DNA of 64,000 nt from Eonycteris spelaea (taxonomy: Eukaryota > Chordata > Mammalia > Chiroptera > Pteropodidae). Positions 49,713 through 60,654 of this stretch are shown here, piece after piece. Every line of letters begins with the position of its first letter. Within the stretch, counting starts at the first letter, position 1. Both the position numbers and the translations under genes were made by a program. The stretch covers positions 4,241,501 to 4,305,500 of the forward strand of contig PUFA01000143.1 of the NCBI GenBank assembly GCA_003508835.1, written 5' to 3'. Under the pieces are notes generated by a model. It was not told the DNA's origin. It was given only the letters and a program-made list of their open reading frames with translations, and searched no databases.

Positions 49713-50199
49713 AATAATCTCAGGAATTTCCCTGACAATATTTGTCCTGCATTTTTTTTCTTCTTACTATGAGAAACACCACTAGAGGCACTGAAGTGCC
49801 TTTGGTTGCAATTTGTCCCTGAGTTTCCAAACTGAATAGAGCCTGCTCTGTGTCTTGGCTCCATTGGGAAGGAGTTCTTGCCTGGTGAGCAAGCAAAAGA
49901 AATTTATGCTCTATCTACCACCTCCTTCATTCTGCCGTCTATGGAAAATGACCATTCTTTCTTAGTTTTGATCTGAATTGTGGGTCGGAAGCAGAAACTT
50001 CATACATAAGGAGAATAAGTAAGCAGCAAATGAGTAGACACCTGGGATGGCAGACAAAGAGAACGAGAGGCAGTGTCTTCTCATCTAACTATGCATGCCA
50101 CAAAGAGTTATGTCATCTTGATAATGTCCTAAAGGCTGAGAGCAGTGGTTACTGTCAATAAAATGCATTCCAGCCTTTATGCTCCTGGAATAATTAATC

Positions 50200-53100
50200 T
50201 TTTTATTTTTTATTTTTCAAATACAGTTGGTAATAACAATATTATATTAGTTTCAGATGTACAACATGGTGATTAGACATTTATATAATTTACAAAGTCT
50301 AGTACCCATCTGACACCATACATAGCTATTACAAAATTATTGACTATATTTCTTAAGTTATACTTTACATCCCTATGACTATTTTGTAACTAACAATTTA
50401 TACTTCTTAATCCCCTCCCCTTTTACACCTACCCCTTGCTCCCTTGCCATCTGGCAACCATTAAAATGTTTTCTGTATCTATAGTTTGTTTCTGTTTTTT
50501 TTAAAAAAAATTTGTTTGTTTATTTTGTTTTTTAGATTCCACATGTGAGTGAAATCAAATGGCATCTATCTTTCTCTATCCAACTTACTCCACTCAGCAA
50601 CAATACCTCTTGGTCCATACATGTTCTTGTGGATTGCAAGATTTCATTCTTTTTTATGTCTTAGCAATATTTCATTGAATATATATAGCACCTCTTCTTT
50701 ATCTATTTATCTATTAATGGGCACTCAGGTTGTCTCCATATATTGACTATTGTAAATAATGCTACAGTGAACATGTAGATTTACATTCCCCCTGGAATTT
50801 GTTTTTTGGTTTCTTTGGATAAATACCCAGAAATAGGATAACCGGGTCTTTCTTTGTCTCTTGTTATAGCCTTTATTTTAAGTCTCTTTTGTCTGGTATT
50901 AGTATTGATACCCCAGCTTATTTTCTGTTTGTTTCTATTTTTATGAAATATCTTTTTCCATTCCTTTTCTTTTGGTCTCTATGTGTCTTTCAATCTGAAT
51001 TGAGCCTCTTGTAGGCAACAATATGTAAGGGTCTTGTTTTTTTTTATCAATTTACTGTCTTATCTTTTGACTGAAGCATTTAATCCATTTACATTTAAAA
51101 TAATTGTTGATAGATATGTAGTTACTGTCATTTTATTATTCATGTTTTTCTTCTTCTTCTTCTTAAGGTAGTCCCTTTAACTTTTCTTTGTTGTTGTTAT
51201 ACTGGTTTGGTGTTGATGAACTCTTTAGCTTTTGCTTCTCTGGGAAGCCCTTTCTTTGTCCTTTGATTCTAAATGATAGCTTTGCTGAGTAGAGTAATCT
51301 GGTTGTAGGTCTTTGCTTTTCATCACTTTGAATATTTCATGCTAAGCCCTTCTGGCCTGCAAAGCTTCTATTGAGAAATCAGCTGACAGTCTTATGGAAG
51401 CTCCCTTGTAGGTAACTAGCTAGCTGCTCTTCTCTTGTTGCTTTTAAGATTCTCTTCTTGTCTTTAACCTTCGGCACTTTAATTATGATATTTCTTGCTG
51501 TGGGCCTCTTTGGATTCATCTTGTTTGGGACTCTATGCTTCCTGGGCTTGCATGTCTACTCCCTTCACCAGGTTAGGGAAGTTTGACTTCATTATTTCTT
51601 CAAGTAAGTTTTCAATTCCTTGTGCTCTCTTTTCTCCTTTCGGCAGCCCTACGACATGAATGTTGATATGCTTGGTGTTGCTCCAGAGGCTCCTTAAACT
51701 ATCCACATTTTTAAAGATTTTTTTTTTCTTGTTGGGTGTTTCTGCTACCTTTTCTTCTAAATTGCTGATTTGATCCTCTGCTTCCCTTTAGATTCTCTCT
51801 AATGCGTTCATTTCAGTTATTATATTTTTATTTCTGACTAGTTCTTTTTTATATTTTCTATCACTGTTTTTTAATTTTTCTATCTTTTTTGTTAAAGTTC
51901 TCACTGAATTCATCTACTCTTTCCCTAAGTTCATTGAGCATTTTATAACCAGTGTTTTTGAACTCTGCATCTGGTAGATTGCTTGTCTCCATTTTGTTTC
52001 ATGCTTTTTCTGGGGCTTTGTTCTGTACTTTCCTTTGGGACATGTTTCTTTTTTCCCCTACTTTTGTTGCCTTCCTGTTTGATTCTATGTATTATGTCTC
52101 CTGGTCTTAATAGAGTGGCCCTATGTAGTATGTGTGTTGTGAGGCCCAATGACACAGTTTTTCCCCAGTCACCTGAGCCAAGTGCTCCAGATATGTCCTT
52201 TGTATGGATTGTGTGTGCCTTACTGTTGTAGTTAAGCCTTGGTTTTTGGTGCACATCAATGGGAGGGATTGACCCTTCGGCTGATTATTTGTGAGGACTG
52301 GCCAGTAGGGGGCTGACCCTACAGAACAAGATTCACTTTAGTAGAACTCTTGTGCCTGCCTAGTCTGCCTTTGGGTGTGTTGTTCTTGGATGCAGCCCCG
52401 GGTGATGCTCCAGCTTGGTCCAAAGCTGGCCACCAGGCTTGCCAGCCCCAGCACCTCCTGGAAGGGCCCCTGCTAGAGGCCAAGTTTAGCTGTAGCCTGT
52501 GCCCTTCCAAGGGTTACCTGGCATGGGCACAAGCAGTCCTCAGACGGCAGCTACCTGCTCGGGGCTTAGAGGTGCCTAGAGAGGCCAAGCTATAAACTGA
52601 GGCTGGCTGTCACTAGTGCAGGCTTGGGGCTTCTCAGAAAGAGGTACAGGTTAGCCAGATGCTGCTTGTTTGGGTTTTGTGAACCTTTAAGAGATTTTAG
52701 GAAAGTCCACATCACAAGCCAAGACAGTCTATTTGTGGGAAAAGCCTCCAGAAGTGGCTTGGGTGGGATGCAAGTTGGGCAGGATAGGGTCTCAGGGAAT
52801 CACCATGGTGGGTGACCTGCTTTAACCAGTTTGATGGAGACTCAGATATGATGGAAGCTTGCATCTACACGTTGAGTGGGTGGGGAGAGCTCAACAAAGG
52901 AACAACAGATTCTGCCAGCACTTCTGTCTGAGAGAAAGCTGCCCCTTCAGCCCTTGTCCTGAAGTCAGACAACTTAGTTCTTCCTCATATGTCCTGGCGC
53001 TTTTTGAGCAGCTGCTCCAGTGCTGGAGCTCACAGTGAGTCCATCAGTGAGTAAGTCTGTGTGTGGGCCCTTTAAGAGGCCCACTATCTCTGTTGTTTTT

Positions 53101-53335
53101 CACAGCTAGACGTTGTGGGCACTTCTCCTGCCAGCTCTGGAACCCTGGGCTGGGGAACCTGGTGTGGGGCTATGACCCCCTTACTCCTCTGGGGGGACCT
53201 CTGCAGCAGAGATATTCTCCTGATTCTCAATCAACATATGTGGGTGTGGAGCCAGTTCATTCCACATTGGAGGATTATAATCTTAAAAGTCTCTGCATAG
53301 TGAATCTGAAGAACCAGTGCTGTGACTCGTGTTGA
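50200..53335 (-). mobile_element. Internally deleted L1 (3' end joined to ORF2 start, ORF1, 5'UTR)
   Basis: The 3'UTR and last part of ORF2 occupy 50200-50848. At about 50848 ('ggataaccgggtc' against 'tttctttgtctcttg') the sequence jumps about 3 kb of L1 to the early ORF2 region. ORF1 follows (51290-52010, with minus-strand ORF1 landmarks), then a GC-richer 5'UTR (52100-53335). No frame is intact. The layout resembles 18556-20998, but the junction is at a different place. Confidence 0.8.
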
Positions 53336-53384
53336 CTTTTGGCTCTAGCTTCCACATGTACTTTCCCACTCTTAGATTTCTTTT

Positions 53385-53530
53385 CAACATTTGTTCATTC
53401 ATCCATTTCTATGTAGACCAAACACTTATGAGCTGTCACTCTCTGTGCCCTGCAGTGCACTGGACTCTTAAGAGGCAAAGGTAGAGACAGTGGAAGGTGG
53501 GGAGTGAACAGAAGGTTACCATGTGGTGAG
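53385..53530 (-). repeat. L2-like interspersed repeat
   Basis: Begins 'caacatttgttcattcatcc' and continues with 'aacacttatgagctgtcactctctgtgccctgc', as expected for an old L2-type 3' end in reverse complement. Strongly diverged. Confidence 0.45.
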
Positions 53531-53900
53531 ATGTGATGGCTACAGAAACATTAGTGTGAAGAGGTCTTGGATACTTATGGGCCTGCTGGATGCACAGCAA
53601 TGGAGTAGCGTTTATACAGTTGAGAGTCAGGATTTCCAGAGGTATAATTAGAGCTTCAAGTTCAATCTCACAGGAGTTTCAGGTTTATGCTTCAGAAGAT
53701 CAGCTCAATTCTTACTTAGAGGGATTTTTTAGACATTTCAATGTGTGCATCCAATCAGAGAGTGGAAAACTGAAATTTTACCATTTGAAATTCATTCATT
53801 AGGTATAATTCTTTTGGTTTATTCCTTGGTTAAAATAAAATTCATTCATAGTGGAGCCACCTTAACTTAAGAGTTCACATGGAGATCACATTGCTATTCA

Positions 53901-54005
53901 GGTGGTGAAGACACAATGCAATATTACAGGTGATGTATTATAAATTCTATACTTGGAACCTGTATAATTTTGTTAACCAGTCACCCTAATAATTTTTTTT
54001 AAAAA
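53901..54005 (+). mobile_element. L1 3'-end fragment
   Basis: The stretch 'ggtggtgaagacacaatgc' to 'taaccagtcaccctaataatt' is the end of an L1 3'UTR on the plus strand. It is the part missing from the plus-strand L1 at 18048. Confidence 0.65.
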
Positions 54006-54319
54006 GTTTGGATGAATGGTGGGTGAAGAGAGGTAGAGGAACAGATCTATCCTGGCTAGGGAAACAGGGCAGCCTTTAAGAGAAGCTTAAAGGCAAACTT
54101 CTTTTCCAGCGATTCCTATCACAAGGCTACTTGGCTGCTCTGATTGCTTCCCTTGAGTGCAGATGGACCTGGTCATTTGAATGTGCTATTTACTCTTACT
54201 TTGCCTATTGACCTAAAGCAGAATTCAAATACAGATATTACAGGGCAAATCATTGCCTCTTATACATTTGTTGGTAATTCTGTGGGACATGGTGACTGAG
54301 GGATGATTAGTCCTCTAAG

Positions 54320-54541
54320 GCTGTACCCAACCTCTGGGCCATGGACGGGTACTGGTCTGTGGCCCATTACGAAACAAGCAGAACAGCAGGAGGTAAGTGG
54401 TGGGCAGGCCAGTGAAGCTTCATCTGTATTTGCAGCTGCTTCCCAGCGCTAGCATTACTGCTCAGCTCCACCCCAGATCATCAGGTATTAGACTCTCATA
54501 GGAACACTGGTCCCTGGTGCCAAAAAGTTTGGTGACTGCTG
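54320..54541. mobile_element. hAT-like non-autonomous DNA transposon
   Basis: Both ends show related inverted repeats: 'gtacccaacctctgggccatggac' on the left and, in reverse complement, 'gtcaccaaactttttggcac' with 'cagggacc' on the right. This is the CAG-GGTCCCCAACC type of end typical of hAT (Charlie-like) elements. Flanks 'ctctaag' and 'ctttaag' are an imperfect duplication of about 7-8 bases. There is no transposase. Subfamily name is left open. Confidence 0.65.
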
Positions 54542-54624
54542 CTTTAAGAGATTGTGTAGGAGATGTCTGGGACACATTGGGAACTAGGGGTAGGAATCAG
54601 TCTCCAGAATTCATTTAACCTTTT

Positions 54625-54884
54625 TTTTCTTTTCTTTCTTTCTTTTTTTCTTCTTTCCTTTCTTTTTTTTCTTTTTTTTTTTTTTTAGGTGAGGCAACCC
54701 TTGGTTGACCTCACAGATTGCAAGGAACTTGTCAGCTTACAATCCCTTTTTTTAAAATATATTTTGCATCTACAGTACTTGGTCTTCCTAGGTGGCCTAC
54801 TATCCAAGTACTAACCAGGCCCGACCCTGCTTAGCTTCCGAGATCTGGTGGGATCAGGCTTTTTCAGGGTAGCATGGCCACAGG
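54625..54884 (-). mobile_element. 5S rRNA-derived SINE
   Basis: On the minus strand from 54884 there is a nearly complete 5S rRNA-like module of about 120 bases. Its promoter core is almost perfect (positions about 54790-54834: 'agatctcggaagctaagcag', 'ggtcgggcctggttagtac', 'ttggat'). A unique tail follows ('ttgtaagctgacaagttcct', 'tgaggtcaaccaagggttgc') and a long A-rich end with AAAG/AAAAG units. Flanking 'tcatttaacctttt' (54611) and 'tcatttacctttt' (54886) look like a target duplication. The tail resembles that of 38933-39110. Confidence 0.8.
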
Positions 54885-54899
54885 CTCATTTACCTTTTA

Positions 54900-55429
54900 T
54901 TATTTAGATATATGAGAGACTCCAAGAAGTTTAATGAATCATTTCTAGTACTCAAGGCTCCTAACTTCTAACTCATTAGCTCACAGTGACCAAGCATTGT
55001 TTTTCACACTGGCGGATGCTCCTTTCACCCAATACCCTAGATTTCCCCACATCACACTCTACTGAATACAGAAAAAGTCCACCCATATTGGGACTGTAAG
55101 GCACTCTGCACATCATCTATAGTGGCTTGGCCTCTCTTCACTGACCAACTGTAGGAATAGCCAGGAGCACAGAGAATGTGTTTGAGGGAGAGTAATAAAA
55201 GACTATCTTGAAGTTGAAGAAATTTGCTGTTATAAGATTAGGTCAAAGCTTTAGCTGTAGATAGTAGTGTTGGCAGACTCTGATAACAGGCAAGACTGTG
55301 AGCTCATCAAGGAAGTGGATCCCAGGTAATTGTCCTGGTCATCCAGCAGAGCTAAGGTGTAAACCAGGGAACAGATACTCATTGAATAAATACATTAACG
55401 CAATGTGTTACACATTCAGCTTAGTCTTT
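54900..55429. other. Intergenic, no gene seen
   Basis: About 530 bases without a recognised gene or repeat, between the 5S-derived SINE and the pentamer tract. Confidence 0.3.
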
Positions 55430-56506
55430 ACTGTGCTATGGTATAGTTTGCTGTGGTATAGTATAGTACAATGCAGTGTAGCACAGCACAGTATTCTAGA
55501 GTATAGCATAGTACAATACAGTATAGCACAGTATAATATAGTATAATATAGTACATATAATACAATATATAAATAGTTCATATAGTATAGCACAGTAGCA
55601 TTCATTATACAATATAGTGCACAGAATAGTATAGTATAGCACAGTATAGTCAAATACAGTACAATGTACAGCATAGTACAATATAACACAGTATAGTATG
55701 GCACAGTATGATACAGTAGAGTAAGTGCTCTATAGTATAGTATAGCATGGTATACAGTATAGTCCAGTATAGTGCAGTTTAGTATAGTACAGTATAATAG
55801 TATAATATAGCATAGCACAATATAGTACAGTATAATATAGTATAATAAATATAGCAATATAGCATATTACTGTATAGTAGTATAGCACAATATAATATAG
55901 TACATTATACATAATATAGTACATTCTAGTGCAGTATAGTATAGTACAGTATAGTACTTGTACAGTACAATGCAGTATATCATAGTAAAGTATAGCATAT
56001 AGTATAATAGAGTATAGCATAGTATAGCACAGTACAGCATATTATAGTACAGTGTGGTATAGTACAGTATAGTATAGCATAGTGTAGTGTAGTGTAGTGT
56101 AGTGTAGTGTAATAAGGGTGATATAGTACAATATAGAATACTAGAGTATAGTATAATATAGCACAGTACAGTATAGTGTAATACCATATAATATAATGTA
56201 GTACAGTGTTTATTATAGTTTAGCTAGTATTGTATAGTCTAGTACAGTATAGTACTTTCAGTATAGTATAGTACAGTGCACAATATAGTCTAGTATGCAT
56301 TATAACAGAATACAGTACAGAATCCACAATATAGTATATACAGTGTAGTAGAATACAGTACAGTGTAAACATATAAGCACATTATAGTACAGTGTTAAAG
56401 TATAATACAGTATAGTAAATATAATGCAGTACAATGTAGTACATTATAGTATAATAGAGCACATAACAGCACAATATAGTAAGTATAGTATAATAGTATT
56501 GTACAG
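55430..56506. repeat. Degenerate TATAG-type pentamer tract, about 1.07 kb
   Basis: The tract is made of variants of a five-base unit: TATAG, TACAG, CACAG, GATAG, TGTAG and similar, sometimes phase-shifted by short indels. AGTAT, AGTAC and AGCAC steps dominate the plus strand. The minus strand (CTATA) has no stop in perfect repeats, which explains long open frames rich in Tyr, Leu, Ile and Thr (for example 149 codons at 55408-55857). These are not genes. The right edge is near 56506; there is no sign of another repeat inside. Confidence 0.92.
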
Positions 56507-56519
56507 CCTCATGTTTTTT

Positions 56520-56700
56520 CATAGCTATGTGGTATGGTATGACTTGGATGTCCTGTCATCTGTTTAAACCACTTCTGGCCTTTTGTTTGTATAAATAATG
56601 TTACCATGAACAGCACTGTATGTGTGTCTTTTCCCACGTGTGTGATTATTTCCCTATCATCCCTGTTTTCTGAATGAGAATTAGGTCCTAGGGTCATATG
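56520..56700 (-). mobile_element. Old L1 3'-end fragment
   Basis: Landmarks of an old L1 3'UTR in reverse: 'tgtataaataatgttaccatgaacagcac', 'gtgtgtcttttcccacgtgtgtgattattt' and 'gaattaggtcctagggtcatatgg'. It directly follows the pentamer tract. Confidence 0.55.
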
Positions 56701-58340
56701 GGCTTTGCTGAAACCTTTTCCATTCCAAGTGCTGAGTAATGGTGTGCAGTTGGCTGAGGTCCTGGAGCTGTAGAGTACACCCAAGTGGATCTGTGGCACC
56801 ACATGATGTCCAATTCATCTGGCCAGTCAGACTTCAGCTGGTGGACCTCAGCCACTTCCTCTGTGGGCCAAGGGTGAGTTTTGGGGCCTGTGTTCTGCCA
56901 GCAGGCCACAGGGTGGGAAGGATTCCCTTGGCTTGCTCGTGGAAGTGGCCTGGTATACAGTGCAGCACAGATTTGCAATATCAGCAACTCTTCATCAATC
57001 TGATGAGACCAAAGCCAATTCTCAAAACAAACATTTCCTGTATGAACAATGTGTTTGTTATTTTTCTTCATTTGTTTATGATAGCTGTGTCAACCACATT
57101 GATTTACACTGCCAATCCTGGGATATTACACTTTCAACAAAAGTAGCCGAGTACAAACAGCAATACTCAGTTTTAATTTATATTTTCTAAACATAGCAGA
57201 TGTTGATAAAATGAGCCAACAACAAAAAAATGCAACAAAGGAGACCATTACAAGGAGGCAGTTTTGATTAAAATGCATTCTAGATTGATAAATTGTTACA
57301 ATATTAATGGAATGGATCATTTAAATGTTATAGTTGGCTCCTACAGAAATATAAAATAAGCTCACTAAAAACTTTGTAGCTTTCAGACCATAAATGTACA
57401 AAATGACTGTATATGCATCTGTAATTGAGCCAGTTCTATTCTTGCTCCTCCATCGCTTATTTAGTTGTTTATTTTTGCACATGCTGTGTTGCTGCCACGT
57501 TGCAGCCTCAATTTTAGACACTATTGTGTTGGAGATGTGTAACTCTGCCAGAGGATGTCCTTTGCCCTTCCTATGAGTCATATTGGTCCACAAGGTAGTG
57601 TTCCTAGGGCCCAGTGCTGGGACATAGTCTTGCCTCAATGGGCCAAAAGACTAATAGGGAACCTCTCGTTAATGTGATTCTGGGAATCAGGTGTTATAGT
57701 CCAAGGGGTGTAATTATAAATAAGAAGACAATAGTAGATAAAGATTCAATCATTTCCATACACTTTATATTGGCTACCAGGGAATAACTTTTAAAAGGAA
57801 TAGCTGGCAAAATCCTGCCACTGGGTCATTTAAAATCAGACTAGAGTGAACATTAGGGTTAAAACCTTCTATCAATTTTGAATGTTTACAGTAAGCCTTT
57901 GTTTATTATGGGCCATAGAAAGAAAAAAAATGGAATATTGCATCTTTGCCTTTAAATGAGCACTTGGATTCAAATGAAAAGTCCTTGGAATTAGCTGTGG
58001 ATGCCACAGCACCTATGTGCCTCTGGGGTGGTGCCTCTGGTAGGTGGGAGACCCACCCAGTGCAGTTCAGGTCTTTCCTGGGCTACCTTGGCATCTCTGG
58101 GATTCTTTGGTCCAAGAGCTGTCTGTAACTGAAACAGACCCTCAGTGCAAGCAAAATAAGTGGGAACTCAGTCAGCCTTCAGTGAGTTTAGGGCAAGCAT
58201 TCGAGAATTCAAAAAAGGCCTGTGTTCCCTGACATTGCTTCCCTTGCACTCTATTGCAGATATGACTTACTGCTTGAAGTAGGCTGCAGTTTAGGTCTTT
58301 ATGTATAGATTTGAAATGAGAATATTACTATTTATTATGT
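56701..58340. other. Non-repetitive intergenic DNA
   Basis: About 1.6 kb. No gene recognised. Open frames of 85-135 codons near 56739-57190 and 57321-57638 have no motifs that I can identify. Confidence 0.3.
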
Positions 58341-58349
58341 TGGATTTCT

Positions 58350-58440
58350 TTTAAAGATTAAACTCTATAATGTTCTTAAAACAGAGCATATCACATAATA
58401 AATATCCTGTAAATGGAGCTATTATTATTGTTGTTGTATT
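58350..58440 (+). repeat. MIR-like 3' end
   Basis: The stretch 'gttcttaaaacagagcatat' to 'taaatggagctattattatt' resembles the end of a plus-strand MIR. Weak. Confidence 0.35.
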
Positions 58441-58774
58441 TGTTTTTGTTTTAGCTCATTAGCTCCATTTCTTACCAAAGGCCATTTACCTCAGTTGTTG
58501 TCATTGCGTAGATTAGCACAATCGGATATGAATCAGTTCCAGCATATGTCTGAAGTCTTCCCAGCTGACAGAGTGGGGCTTAATCTAGGGGCAGAGATCA
58601 TCATCTAGACATGGAATCTTTGACATAAAGAGACAGGAAAAGAAAACCAAATTAATTGTTTCTTTGATTAATGACTCATTAAGAAAGACATGGAACATGA
58701 CAGTATATTTTTGTAGTGATATAATATATTAATTCTGTAAAATTTGATATTTGATATAATGGCAATGTTCAGGT

Positions 58775-58890
58775 CATTTTGAAAGTGGAGAAATAAAAAC
58801 CAAAGACGCTGAGTGACTTGTCCAAGGTCACACAGATTTTGGAGGCATCTTCAAACTCAGGCCAAATGTTAGTCTTTTCCAGTCAGACTT
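58775..58890 (-). repeat. MIR SINE fragment
   Basis: Reverse-complement MIR with 'gtgacttgtccaaggtcacacag' as the clearest block, followed by 'ttcaaactcaggccaa' and 'gtcttttccagtcagact'. Confidence 0.7.
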
Positions 58891-59099
58891 TATATGAACT
58901 CTAAAGCAAGGAGCCCATTTTACTGTGGAGAGGAAAAAATATGGTATATAATGCCCAAGTCAGTAATTTGTTCAATAGTTTTGCAGAATTTTCACAAAGG
59001 TTGAACACTTACCAGCTGCAGGAAAGAGTAGATAGGAAGCAATAAAAATGACTAAAATATTTTTTTGGTATTCTCATTAGGCTTTGGATATCAATGAGC

Positions 59100-60205
59100 A
59101 GTCATTAGCTTTTTAAAAATTAAACTTTTATTTTTGAGATAATTGAATGTTCACGTGTAGTTGTAAAAAAAAAAAAAGAAAATAGAGAAATCTCATGTAA
59201 ACTTTCTTCAGTTTTCCCCAATGAGAACATCTTTAAAAATCATAGAACGATATCATAACTAAGATATTGACATTGATACAAATTAACAGAACATCTCCAT
59301 CACTGCAAAAATCCCTCCATTTTCTGTTTTATAGACACACCTACCACCTTCTCCTGTGCACCCACCTGAAAGTGGGCAATCACTAATTTGTTCTCCCTTT
59401 CTTTTGTCATTTCAAGAATGTTATATAAATGAAATCATTTGATTGTGTAGACATTTTTTCACTCAGAATAGTTAGTTCTCTGGAGATTCATACAGGTCAT
59501 GTATATCAATAGTTAATTCTTTTTCATTGCTGAGTCTTATTCCATGGTAATGAATGTACACAGTTTTTTTAACCTTTCATCTGAGTTAATTCTTAGTTTT
59601 TTGGCTATTATAAATAAAGTTGTACATTCCATGTATATGGTTTTTTTTTTGTAATATAAATCTTCATTACTGTAGAATAAAATGCCCAGGAGAGCAACTG
59701 CTAAGTCATATATTTAGTTTTTATTTTGGTAAAACAGTTTTCCAGAGTGACTATCATTTTACATTCTCACCACCAATGTGTGTGTGTGATCCAGTTTCTT
59801 GGCATCCTTGTCGCATTTAGCGGTATCACTATTTAAAAAAATCAAACCCTTATTATAATTGTATAATGATATTTAGTCTTAATTTGCAGTTCCTACTGGC
59901 TAATAATGCTGAATATTATTTTATGTGCTTATTTGCCATTTTGTATATTTCTTCAATGAAAAATCTCTTTATGTCTTTCGCCCATGTTCTTAAGGAATTT
60001 TTATACTGCAAACTGAGTTATTTAATTTTTAATTATTTATATATCCATTGTGAGAGATGTGGCTTACAAATATTTTCTTCAAAGTCTAGAGCTTGTCTTC
60101 ATCCTCTTATTGGTGTCTTTCATGAAACAAAAGTTTTTAATTTTGATGAAGTTCAATTAATTTTTTTCTTTAGTTGATTGTGCTTTTAACAATGCTAACA
60201 ATTCT
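59100..60205 (-). mobile_element. Old L1 fragment (3'UTR and ORF2 end)
   Basis: A strongly diverged L1M-type element in reverse. Landmarks are the 3'UTR near 59290-59400 ('acacacctaccaccttctcctgtgcaccc'), 'ggctattataaataaagttg' near 59600 and 'gttttccagagtgactatcattttacattctcacc' near 59735-59770. Much older than its right-hand neighbours. Confidence 0.75.
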
Positions 60206-60650
60206 TTAATTTTTTATTTTTAAAATTATAACATATTTATTTTTATTTTTTTAAATTTTCTTTTTCTCTATTAAGTTTACTAGGGTGACATTATTTAATA
60301 AAATTAGATAGGTTTCAAGTATACAATTCAATAAACATCATATGTATATTGCATTGTGTGTTCATATATTTGACCCCTTTTTCCTACCCCTTTATCTACC
60401 TTCCCCTAATCTCTTCTCCCTAGTAACCACTAAACTGTTGTCTGTTTCTATGAGTTTTTGTTTGTTCTTGATCATTTGTTGCTTTAGTTTTATATCCACA
60501 TATGAATGAAATCACATGGTTATCACTTTTTCTGTCTGACTTTTTTCATATAGCATGATAATCTCAGATCCATCTATGTTGTTGCAAATGGCAGTATTCA
60601 TCTTCTCTTGTGGCTGAGTAATATTACATTGTACTTTTCCATCTGCTTTT
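60206..60650 (-). mobile_element. L1 3' end, 5'-truncated
   Basis: T-rich start, then the L1 3'UTR of the same type as 4642-4960 and 37156-37336 ('tttactagggtgacattatt', 'catatgtatattgcattgtgtgttcat'). It reaches 'ggctgagtaatattacattgtac' and stops where another L1 3' end begins. Confidence 0.75.
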
Positions 60651-60654
60651 ATTC

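Noticed and set aside
55408..56187. Long minus-strand ORFs rich in Tyr, Leu, Ile and Cys (96-149 codons)
   Set aside because: They are a by-product of the CTATA pentamer, which has no stop in perfect repeat. There is no start context, domain or codon bias independent of the repeat.
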